NCBI GenBank assembly: GCA_032718475.1
Contig: JAUCBJ010004748.1
Span: 1-28,051, forward strand
Origin: Nemertoderma westbladi
Lineage: Eukaryota > Xenacoelomorpha > Nemertodermatida > Nemertodermatidae
Length of the DNA: 28,051 nucleotides
Direction of reading: 5' to 3'
The translations under genes were made by a program, and so were the position numbers. Below the pieces are notes generated by a model that saw only the letters and a list, made by a program, of their open reading frames with translations, ran no database searches and was not told the origin of the DNA. Of this stretch, positions 1 to 7,430 are shown in pieces; position 1 is the first letter of the stretch, and each line of letters begins with the position of its first letter.

Positions 1-33
1 CCCCCGGCTCGGTGACCTCTGGATCCGCCCCTG
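1..33. mobile_element. Possible hAT-type DNA transposon terminus
   Basis: Read on the minus strand, positions 33 to 16 give CAGGGGCGGATCCAGAGG. Many hAT transposons begin CAGGGG, and elements ending in CAGGGGCGGATCCAG-type sequence are common in marine invertebrates (recalled family knowledge). The body would lie left of the window, so neither the other end nor the expected 8-bp target duplication (candidate 34-41) can be checked. Confidence 0.4.
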
Positions 34-433
34 CTTCTATGACAAAAACCTATGGAGGAATGGCGTGTGTCATCTACAAACCGAATGAGGCGCAACTGGC
101 ATCTGGTTCATCAGACCAATTGATAACTATTCCACAAATGGAATGGGTTTATTGATTTCAACTTCCAGTCAGTCAGTCAGTCCAGTCACTTTCAATAATT
201 ATACTTCACATAATTATCTTCACAAGATGCATCAATAATTTTATTGAAATGAAAGTTGTCAAAAGTGAGTCATAACATTTGGGATGGGGGGTACTTGGCA
301 ATTTCTTGAAATCATCAATGATGCCAGCTGTGCATTAATCGTATTATTGAAGACAGTTAAATTACACAACAAATCATAAAAAATATTTATTTACGCACAA
401 ATTTATTGAGTGATTCTACCATAAAAACCGTAT
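34..433. other. AT-rich stretch with no gene seen
   Basis: No reading frame here resembles a known protein. The only local structure is a short CAGT run near 168-184. Stop codons are frequent in all frames, and nothing looks like an exon or an RNA gene. Confidence 0.6.
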
Positions 434-930
434 TTAACCCAATTAGTACCGGGCTATAAAATGTTGTACAAGTACCGGGGGAGGGGGGGGGGGGTCATAT
501 TGACCCCCCACCTGTAAAATCTACAAATTTTAATGAAAACGTCTGATTTTTTGTTTGTACGTAGAATGGTCTGAATCCGACCGAATAAAAATTTCGAAAA
601 AAAAGTACTGGGGTGGTTATTTTGCAGCACCAAAATTACAAGTAGTGATGAAATTTTCATAAAATTTGACAGTTACAATTTTCGGCTAATTGTTTTTCAA
701 TCAGGTTTTTTGATGCGTAAAATCCATTGGAAAATATTTAAAAATAATCTGATTAGTATAAATGGCTGTTTTAGTCCTCTATGTAGGCAAAAAATGAAAA
801 AAACAAGTATCCAGCACTTTTCAGTTTGAACACAAAATTTTTAATTCACTTATACGATGCCGTAATTTCACACTTTTAGGTTTTCTGGGGCGCTAATAAT
901 AATGGAATACATTTTTAATTTTCCAGATCA

Positions 931-1335
931 TTGCTAATCGTATTTTTCGGCGAAATATGTCAAATTTTGGTGCTAGCACCAAATGTCGAACCCATTACCA
1001 AAAAGTACAAGTTTGAGATGTCCAGTGAGGTTTTTATTGATTCCATCGGATTCAGGACCCTCATAAACCAGTATAACGCAAGAAACAACATGATAAACCC
1101 GTATAACGCAAGAAACAATATGATACTATCTATTGATCAATTTGCTTATTTTCAAAAATTTGTTTCTGGCACAACAATTATCACCCACCGGCGAAAAATA
1201 TAAGTTTGAAAACTCTTATGCAATTTTTATTTATTCCATTGACATATTTCAAAATTTGGTGCTGGCAAACAAATTGGCACCCACCGAAAAAAACAAGTTT
1301 GAAATTTCTAAATTTATTTATATGCATTCAATCTA
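931..1335 (+). repeat. Three degenerate direct repeats inside the piggyBac-like element
   Basis: Three diverged copies of a ~100-bp unit can be lined up, at about 940-1050, 1140-1240 and 1245-1335. Each has a TTTGGTGCTRGCA-like or TTTCTGGCACAA-like word, then an ACCCACCGAAAAA-like word, then AAGTTTGAAA, then TTTATTNATTCCAT. Short open frames run through this array but look like by-products of the repeat. Confidence 0.5.
1064..1123 (+). repeat. 30-bp tandem duplication
   Basis: Two head-to-tail 30-bp copies sit at 1064-1093 and 1094-1123, with only a few differences. Each contains GTATAACGCAAGAAACAA. The first copy includes AACCAGTATAACG, which also occurs throughout the 13-bp satellite at 14888-17876. 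Confidence 0.85.
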
Positions 1336-1597
1336 ATTGTAAACACCAAAAAACCGGTGTAAATAAAAAATAGAGATGTTACAAATCATATTTCATGAAA
1401 TGTAATTTTCAAAAAACGCCTCAAAAAAAGTGGCAAACGTAGGGTTTTAAAAAAGGTGCTATAACTCAAAACTTCCCAATATTTTTGAAAACCGTTTTTA
1501 CTATTAGGAAGACAATATATTTGTAGGAAAAGTCATAAAATTTCAGATTCCCCAATGCCTTTTGTTTCAGAGTTATAACAAAAAAACCACGGAGGGT

Positions 1598-1623
1598 CCC
1601 CCCCCCCCCCCCCCCCCCCCCCC
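1598..1623 (+). repeat. 26-base C homopolymer
   Basis: An uninterrupted run of 26 C lies just inside the right end of the piggyBac-like element. A matching G-rich run (477-494, interrupted once by A) sits just inside the left end, so the ends could pair as poly(C)/poly(G). Confidence 0.95.
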
Positions 1624-1638
1624 GGTTAATAGGGTTAA

Positions 1639-2325
1639 GAAATTATGCCAAATCACAAATCAATCAAAGAAGAGGGGACAGTTACACCCCTTCAACACCC
1701 CTTTTAATCTGCACCCCATCAAAAAAAGGGAACAATAGATTAATTAAATAAATATGTACTAACAACCTAATATACAATTACAAAAAAACAATACAATGGC
1801 ATTACATCGATCTAATCTGTTTATCTTAGGGTTGCAGTGACAACTCTTTTAATGGGCCACCTGGATATAGGGTGGGGGGAAGCTGGGCGCAAATATAACA
1901 CTATAACTAACTATAGAATGATCCATCCGATCTGACTTCCCTTCAGCCTTTCAATTGCTTAGAAAATTTTATGTACCGCTATCTGCCTACCATTCTGGGT
2001 CCGGTCCGAACGAATTCACAGAAGATATTTGGGGCGAACATAAATATGAGCCCGAATTATTGTGTGGTAGTGCAGCTCCACCTGACCAGCCAGAAGCTTG
2101 GAGCAGTAGGCCTAGCCTACTACTTAAATATGTGTCAAGGTCAACTTACCCGGGCACCAGGTAATGACAGAGTAAGTTACATTATAAAATCGATACATTA
2201 TTGGCAGCTTGGCATTGATGTCATAGCAGTCCGAGTACACTGTCATACTACTCAACAATTGTCATGCATTCTCCAGTCCTCGGTTAGTCTAGTCTAGCGG
2301 TACCGAAAGTTGATAGACAAAATTC
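1639..2325. other. Unassigned sequence, no supported gene
   Basis: Overlapping plus-strand frames of 69 and 108 codons lie at 1955-2297. They are short, overlap in different frames, and resemble no family I know. GT-containing words such as CACCAGGTAATG near 2155 could be read as splice donors, but no acceptor or coding bias supports an exon. Confidence 0.5.
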
Positions 2326-2772
2326 TCAACCCTTGTACCCCCCTCCCCCTCCCTGTGCCCCCCTTCCCACCCCGTCCCTGAGATGGAATAGCGAGAGATT
2401 GAAATCCGATCTGGCAGCAGATCTGGTGAAATGTGAGTGGACTGTGTTGCGTTTTTGAAATAATTTGGAAAGTTTGGATGCCGAATTTATACGGTTTGAA
2501 TGGATGTCGTACATAAATGGGGCTACTTGATATTCATATAATAAATTGAGGGGTAATATTTTTAACTGTTGATAAATTGGTGTAGCAGAGTTACGGTAGT
2601 AGGTGAACGTGATGCAGCGGAGAAGTTTATTAATTTTTATGCGAATTGGTTTTATAACAGTGGAGGGGGCGTTGCCCCAAAGGATAAGACAGTAATTTAC
2701 ATGAATAAGGGAAAAATAAAGTGTGCGTAATATATGGAGGGGGAAAATGAGGCGCAATTTATAAAACGCAAT
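2326..2772 (-). pseudogene. Reverse transcriptase thumb and C-terminal part, CR1/Jockey-like
   Basis: The minus-strand translation begins at about 2772 and includes ILRTLYFSLIHVNYCLILWG and LRCITFTYYRNSATPIYQ. These match the region after the RT palm in CR1/Jockey-group elements, the conserved 'SLIxxxxxYCxxxWG' and 'RIITFSxxxxxTxPL' blocks. After a TRSAARSDFNL-like motif (usually TRxxxNxxLP) the frame runs into C-rich DNA (2330-2385) that encodes only glycine, so the true C-terminus is lost or degraded. The piece is contiguous in frame with the one ending at 4080. It would form the RNA-binding end of the RT used in target-primed reverse transcription, and it is not functional here. Confidence 0.75.
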
Positions 2773-4088
2773 AATTTTTATTGTCCATTTTTATCCTTTT
2801 TTTGTCAATTTTTTTTTATTTTTTATGTCATCCAAAAGTCTAATGTTAGGTTCCATGCTACCGGTTTCTCTACTGCTGTTCTCTCAGGCTATCAGTACCG
2901 GTTAGTATATATATAGCACTATTTTGCTGTATTGTATGTACAGATGTAGGTATAAAGCAGGTATTTCTGTATTTTAGTACTGTACTTTATTACTGCTATA
3001 GGCCTACTGTGTAGCCTACCATTTAAATACGGTAATGGTAGGCCTACCGGTTGTGCTAATAAATTTTAAATAATTGATAGGCGAAACTGGATTGCAGGAT
3101 TGTGGAAAATGTGGATATACCTTTCACATAATTTAGGCCTTACTGTATTAGTTTTATAATCAATAATGGATCATGACTACTGTCTGAGTAGTGTTACGGA
3201 TAGCGGCTCCACTACTTCCAACAGCACAGAAGGCCCGCCTCTGTAACCTGCCCCTTTCCCTCAATTAGTTAAATGATCGTTTATTGTTTTGGTTAGAAAA
3301 TCCCGTCTCTGTAACCTGCTCCTTTCCCTCAATTAGTTAAATGATCGTTTATTGTTTTGGTTAGAAAATCCCGTCTCTGTAACCTGCTCCTTTCCCTGAT
3401 TTGGTAAAGTGACTGTTTATTGTTTTGGTTAGAAAATCCCGCCTCTGTAACCTGCTCCTTTCCCTCAATTAGTTTAAGTGATCGTTTATTGTTTTGGTTA
3501 GGAAATCCCGCCTCTGTAACCTGCTCCTTTCCCTCAATTGGTAATGTTATCGTTTATTGTTTTGGTTAGAAAATCCCGTCTCTGTAACCTGCTCCTTTCC
3601 CTCAATTAGTTAAATGATCGTCTATTGTTTTGGTTAGAAAATCCCGTCTCTGTAACCTGCTCCTTTCCCTGATTTGGTAAAGTGACTGTTTATTGTTTTG
3701 GTTAGAAAACTCGGCCTTAACCTGCTCCTTTCCATCAATTGGTAATTGTTTTTGGCTATAAAGTGTTTTGCTACGTCATGTGGTAATCGATTATCGACAA
3801 CAACCACAAACTATTAAATATAGAGTCTTTTTACCACAGGCGCATATGGAAATCTATCTCATAGTCTATAAATCATGGAATCATGGAATGTTTTGGCACA
3901 GGCATAGTGAAATCAACTGTCTGACAGTCCAGAAATCAGCAGTCTGACAGTTTGAAGAAATACATACATAAAAAGTGACAATAAAAGTCATTAAATGGAC
4001 AACAAAAGTCATTATGCATAATTCGTAAAAAAAAAAGTGACAAAAAAAGTCAAATAAATTGACATAAAAAATCACTGCCTTTATAAAA
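2758..4088. mobile_element. Nonautonomous TIR element carrying a minisatellite, 9-bp target duplication
   Basis: TTTATAAAA occurs at 2758-2766 and again at 4080-4088, directly flanking a 1.3-kb insert inside the RT reading frame. The insert ends are imperfect inverted repeats of roughly 50 bp: GCAATAATTTTTATTGTCC on the left, and on the minus strand at the right GCAGTGATTTTTTATGTCA. Both continue into TTTTTTTGTCA and a long T run. Repeated GTGACA/AAAGTC words fill the right subterminal 120 bp. No transposase is encoded. A 9-bp duplication is typical of Mutator-like elements, but A/T-rich ends make its length uncertain, so the superfamily is left open. Confidence 0.65.
3233..3760 (+). repeat. 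68-bp minisatellite, about 7.5 copies
   Basis: The word CTGTAACCTGC recurs at 3241, 3309, 3377, 3445, 3514, 3582 and 3650, a period of 68 bp (69 once). Each unit reads CTCTGTAACCTGCTCC, TTTCCCT, a variable segment, then TTTATTGTTTTGGTTAGAAA. Two variant middles alternate, CAATTAGTTAAATGATCG and GATTTGGTAAAGTGACTG. The final copy near 3710-3760 is degenerate. There are no unique spacers, so this is not CRISPR-like. Single copies of the unit are found elsewhere in the window. Confidence 0.9.
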
Positions 4089-4285
4089 TAGTCCTGTGGA
4101 TCGGGAAATTTTTTTAAAAACGTATGAAATATGGGTTTTCCAATTTAGTTTGTTATCGATCCATACACCTAATAATTTTGAGTCGTTACAATTTGAGATT
4201 TCAGTATTATTTATGGTAATTTTGGGATAGTTAGATAAATTAATATTTGATATTGAAAATATAGTGAATTCGATTTTTTTTTTTT
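4080..4285 (-). pseudogene. Reverse transcriptase middle thumb segment of the same CR1/Jockey-like copy
   Basis: The translation contains IEFTIFSISNIN, then TEISNCNDSKLLGVWIDNK, then LNWKTHISYVFKKISRSTG. This matches the conserved stretch after the RT palm (KTxFxxF ... FLGVxIDxxLxWxxHIxxIxxKISKxxGI). It ends in GLFYK at the 9-bp duplication and continues in frame at 2757. Its 5' side begins in a poly(A)/lysine run at 4274-4286, where the zinc-finger/nuclease retroelement has inserted. Nothing upstream of that run to 4310 is RT-like. Confidence 0.75.
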
Positions 4286-4286
4286 T

Positions 4287-4626
4287 GTTTCCCCAGGTTA
4301 CCATTATTATATCTTATATTAATCTAATTAATTAATTAAATCAAATATCCAATATAACATAAATACATCAATAATTAAACGCTACAATACATTTTTAATA
4401 GTAAAATACAAAAGTAATCTGTACATAATATTACAATAATAAGAATAATGGGACATTTTATATAACCTAAATAAGTTTGTGTAGGGGTGGCGAGCAAGGG
4501 CCTGCAGATGATAATGCTACTCTAAAAAAATAAATTAAGAAGACAACAATACTAATTTTGATAAAATGTGATAAAAAAAAGGGAAAGGAATAATAAAAGG
4601 CATCTATTCGTCGTACAGGAGGTAAT
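4287..4626 (-). other. Presumed 3' untranslated region of the zinc-finger/nuclease retroelement
   Basis: AT-rich sequence follows the protein stop in the minus direction and runs to a short A tract at 4274-4286. It has several ATTATT/TAATAA words and no open frame of note. Assignment as 3' UTR rests only on position. Confidence 0.4.
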
Positions 4627-4662
4627 CACGATTAAAGTAGGAAAATCTCGTCTAGGTTTCTG

Positions 4663-5780
4663 CCTAGATGTCTAGGTGTCTAGGTTTCTACACCCCGTAC
4701 CGAAGGCCCCTACTACTAGTACTACTACTACTACTACTAGGATCGGCATGCTGCATTGCAGCTGCATTTTTAAGAATGCTGTGCCGGCTTGTCAACAAAA
4801 TTACACCGCCACAACTCCCTATCACCCATGACATTTGCTAGATCATCCGCATCTTTAAGGCCAGTGTCCTTTAAGATGCGTCTCAAGAAAGTCATGGGCT
4901 GTCCACCATGCTTATTCACTCCATGAGGCTGCCAAAGTACAAGATTTTGCACTGGCTGGTCCTCACGGCGAAAGCAATGTCCTGCAAAGCGGAGGCGATT
5001 TTGTTCTAGTGTCAAGCTTGGGGGAACCAATGAGACACCTCCAATGTTATATAGTGTCTGGTTGGAGATGTGTGCATTGTACTTGACACAATGAACCCGG
5101 CGTAGCATTCTTGTGAATGTGCCATTCAGAGATTTGGTGTCCTCAGCAGTTAGAGCCCAGCATGGACTCCCGTAGAGGAGTACTGGAACTACTGCTGCTC
5201 TAAATAATCGGACCTTAAGTTTCCGATTAATTCTCGGTGACTTACAAATCCTGGAAAGCCTATTCAAGGCTGCCCATGCCTTTCCCTTACGTATTCGAAG
5301 GTCCTCACCTGACTACCGGATCCATGATCCCAGGTAACAGAAGTCGTCCACATGCTCAAGCATACCATCCTTTGAGCTTATGCTCATCCGATCAGAGACT
5401 TGCTGAGGACTTTCAAAGTTAACTGTCAGAATTTTGGTCTTTCTGGAGTTAATAAAAAGACCAACACTAGAAGCAGCATGTTCTAATGAGCCGAGGAGCC
5501 GTTGGGCTCCCTCTAATGATTCTGAGAGCACTCATAAGTCATCAGCAAAGTCTAGATCAGTTAGGTACTTGGCAGGATTTCCTCGACTTCTAGAGCCAGT
5601 AGGTGGAGTTATCATCACCCCATCATCATTATAATGATCTAAGGACATGCGTAGAACATAGTCAACCACAATAATGAACAAGAATGGTGCAAGTGTGTCT
5701 CCTTGGAGGACGCCCCATAACACTTCAAATGGTTCTGTGTCACCGTCAACAGTAGACACAAATGTTGTCGAAAAAAGGGT
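4663..5780 (-). mobile_element. Nested 5'-truncated non-LTR retroelement with (TAG)n tail
   Basis: A reverse transcriptase fragment starts abruptly at about 5780 on the minus strand and ends in GGATCCTAG-like sequence with a TAG/TAC repeat at 4707-4741. The same 3' end (GCATGCCGATCC followed by TAG repeats) ends the copy at 20110-20353, so the tail is a family feature. A 37-base direct repeat with one mismatch (4626-4662 and 5780-5816) brackets the insertion. It contains the C-terminal codons and stop of the older element, so the older coding sequence was duplicated at the target. Confidence 0.7.
4707..4741 (-). repeat. (TAG)n microsatellite tail of a retroelement
   Basis: CTACTACTAGTACTAC-type trinucleotide repeats on the plus strand are the TAG-repeat 3' tail of the retroelement ending here. 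The tail at 20332-20353 has the same sequence and the same junction to GATCC. Confidence 0.85.
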
Positions 5781-5783
5781 CAC
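4767..5783 (-). pseudogene. Reverse transcriptase palm to C-terminus, two in-frame stops
   Basis: One minus-strand frame runs from 5783 to a stop near 4770. It contains GVLQGDTLAPFLFIIVVDY (RT motif B), LTDLDFADDL (motif C, the metal-binding DD), GLFINSRKTKI (motif D), DFCYLGSWI (motif E), a thumb with RLFRAAVVPVLLYGSPCWAL, and a C-terminal block with LRFAGHCFRREDQP and LVLWQPHGVNKHGG. Stops interrupt it at 5527-5529 (TGA straight after FADDL) and 5310-5312 (TAG after SWIR), with no frameshift, so it decayed little after insertion. The motif A region is absent because of 5' truncation; a motif A fragment probably from the same family is at 19806. RTE-like or a related clade is likely but unassigned. 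Confidence 0.8.
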
Positions 5784-6720
5784 TATTAAAGTAGGAAAAT
5801 CTCGTCTAGGTTTCTGTTAGAGGGGAAGGTGCCGAGGACTGCGGTGGCATTTCCTCTTACCACCGCCATGGATAGGCGTGGGTGGAGGAAAACTGTGGAC
5901 CGGGGTTCACCAGTGGTATGGGCGATCCTCCTCCCTATCTCACGAATGGTGCTGGTTGCTTCAGCACCAATGGGTCCGAGGGTCTCTGTAGCTATAGTCA
6001 CAAAGTGGTAGTCATGGCACAGGTCAGCGTATTTGTGTGACTTTAAACGCTCTGCTGCGGTTGCTGCTGCTCCGGCTGTCTGGGACGTCGTGGGGAGGTA
6101 GGATGTAGCTAGGGTATCCCTAAATGTATAGTCCCAAACAAGCATCCTGCCTTTTGACCATGGTGACAAAGTCATTCCATCAGGTTTTTTCCCATCTCTC
6201 GTCATGCCTCTTGGTTCTAGGGTGGATGGTATACCAGCTGAGTTAAGGGCGCGGTGGATGATGTCGTTCGCTTCAGCGTGGCGGGTGTATTTGCCATAGT
6301 TGTGGATGCAGCTTAGTCCGTGTACACCTGAGGTGTTTACTTGAGTACCGCAGCTCCTACATTCATGCCCAGTGCAGATTGTAGTGCCTAGGCGGAGAGC
6401 TACACCAATTCGTAGTTGGTCATCCTCGAAAGTGAAAGTGAAGATATTGGAAGGGCGTTTAGCCAGTCCCCAGCGTGATCTGCCCTGGCGGCTATCAGAC
6501 GTGCCTTGCTGAGGGGGGTGCTAGCGGCTGCTAGTAGTTCTTCAAACCGGATAACGCTCATGGGGTGGTCCCATGCTTTCTGTATAGAAGGGTTGGGTGG
6601 TGGACTTGTTCCTGGGCGGGGATGTGTCATAGCCCGGGTTATTGCTGGATCTGTATTACCTTCAACATGAGGAGGGAGGAGTGCTCGGAGTAGGGGAGTG
6701 CATCCGAAGACTGATGCCAA
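5784..6720 (-). pseudogene. Zinc-finger plus PD-(D/E)XK-like nuclease C-terminal region, one frameshift
   Basis: The minus-strand translation from 6720 carries QKAWDHPMSVIRFEELL, then DWLNALPISSLSL. A one-base frameshift near 6415 follows, then EDDQLRIGVALRLGTTIC, CTGHECRSCG, GVHGLSC (Cys/His finger), then GKKPDGMTLSPW, GRMLVWDYT and the C-terminal VLGTFPSNRNLDEIFLL. The order Cys-His finger, then PDG, about a dozen residues, then WD resembles the finger plus restriction-like endonuclease at the end of R2/NeSL/Hero-type retroelements, which nick target DNA to prime reverse transcription. That equation is inferred from motif order, not from a search. The RT domain is missing by 5' truncation. 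A second, more decayed copy is at 24650-25690. Confidence 0.6.
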
Positions 6721-6724
6721 AGTT

Positions 6725-7430
6725 TTTTTTAATTAATGAGTAATTTATTATTTAATAGCCAATTATGTAGTTTATTAAGTTCAGTGTTGGTATATTCGAT
6801 TAAAGTGTTTAGATTAGAATGGAAGGAAAGTAACGTTGTATCGTCCGCGAAGAATGGAAGGAAAGTAACGTTGTATCGTCCGCGAAGAGAGTGGCTAATA
6901 AATTAGTGGCGTCGGGAAGGTCATTGATAAAGATTAGAAAAAGAAGAGGTGATATGACAGAACCTTGGGGGACGCCGCAAGCAATCGGAAGAAGAGAAGA
7001 ACAAAAGGAACCAAGTGATACAAACTGAGACCTATCGGAAAGGAAGCTTTCTATGAGTTGAAGTGGACGACCTCTGATACCGTAGCATTCGAGTTTATAT
7101 AAGAGAGTTTTATGGTGGACGGTATCAAAGGCCTTCTGTAAATCAATAGAGATTGCACATGATGAGATGTTTGAATCAAGGAGAAGGTTAATTATTTCTG
7201 TTATAGATAAAAGAGCATGCGAAGTAGAAGTTTTAGGGCGGAATCCGAATTCAAAATTACTTAAACTATTGTACTTATCGAGGTATGACTGTAACTGGGT
7301 GTTAATTATTGTTCGAGAAATTTACTGAGAATAGGGAGAAGCGATATGGGGCGATAGTTGTTGGGGTCTGTTGGGTTGTCTTTTTTGTACAGAGGTATTA
7401 CTTTAGCAGTTTTTAAAGATTTTGTGATTA
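6725..7430 (-). pseudogene. Reverse transcriptase core of the CR1/Jockey-like element
   Basis: After KTAKVIPLYKKDNPTDPNNY and RPISLLPILSKFLE (RT motifs 1-2) a one-base frameshift falls near 7315. An open minus-strand frame without ATG then runs to about 6850. It contains FGFRPKTSTSHALL, AISIDLQKAFDTVHH (motif A with catalytic Asp), GVPQGSVISPLLFLIFINDL (motif B) and TLFADDTT (motif C). The frame is broken again by a 35-bp duplication that repeats the FADD coding sequence, followed by LHNWLLNNKLLIN (motif D start), a stop and the insertion junction at 6724. An internal deletion near 7420 removed the segment joining endonuclease to RT. Confidence 0.85.
6816..6885 (-). repeat. 35-bp tandem duplication over the RT active-site codons
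   Basis: Positions 6816-6850 and 6851-6885 are near-perfect copies containing GAATGGAAGGAAAGTAACG and TTGTATCGTCCGCG. On the minus strand this encodes SRADDT-type FADD catalytic residues twice. Because 35 is not a multiple of three the frame is lost. Confidence 0.9.

Larger units (their letters stand above)
434..1638. mobile_element. piggyBac-like nonautonomous element, TTAA-flanked
   Basis: TTAA at 434-437 is followed by CCCAATTAGTACCGGG. The right end at 1624-1634, read on the minus strand, starts CCCTATTAACCGG and is followed by TTAA at 1635-1638. The two ends match apart from one substitution and a two-base gap. TTAA duplication with CCC-starting ends is the signature of the piggyBac superfamily. 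No transposase is encoded inside; the short open frames at 454-660 and 931-1336 are AT-rich and unlike any transposase. Just inside the left end is an imperfect palindrome, GGGGTCATATTGACCCC, and both ends sit against G or C runs. Inside is a perfect 18-bp palindrome, TTTGGTGCTAGCACCAAA, at 966-983. Classification is by ends only. Confidence 0.6.
4274..6724 (-). mobile_element. 5'-truncated non-LTR retroelement with zinc finger and nuclease-like domain
   Basis: This minus-strand insertion lies between RT residues LLIN...KK (6725) and KKIEFTIF (about 4274) of the CR1/Jockey-like host element. It begins in mid-protein at 6720, as expected of a 5'-truncated target-primed insertion. It encodes the C-terminal part of a large protein to its stop near 4638 (also seen at 5788), has a ~330-bp AT-rich 3' region, and ends with GGTAACCTGGGGAAAC and 13 A on the minus strand. 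Homopolymer A at the target hides the target duplication. A second retroelement is nested within it at about 4663-5780. Confidence 0.6.

Noticed and set aside
1955-2297. Two overlapping plus-strand frames of 69 and 108 codons
   Set aside because: They overlap in different phases, resemble nothing known and show no splice or start context that would favour either.
3233-3760. Regular array that could suggest CRISPR
   Set aside because: The 68-bp units are contiguous with no unique spacers, and the DNA is animal, so it is a minisatellite.
5237-6011. Plus-strand frames of 60-66 codons
   Set aside because: They are antisense shadows of the minus-strand retroelement proteins.
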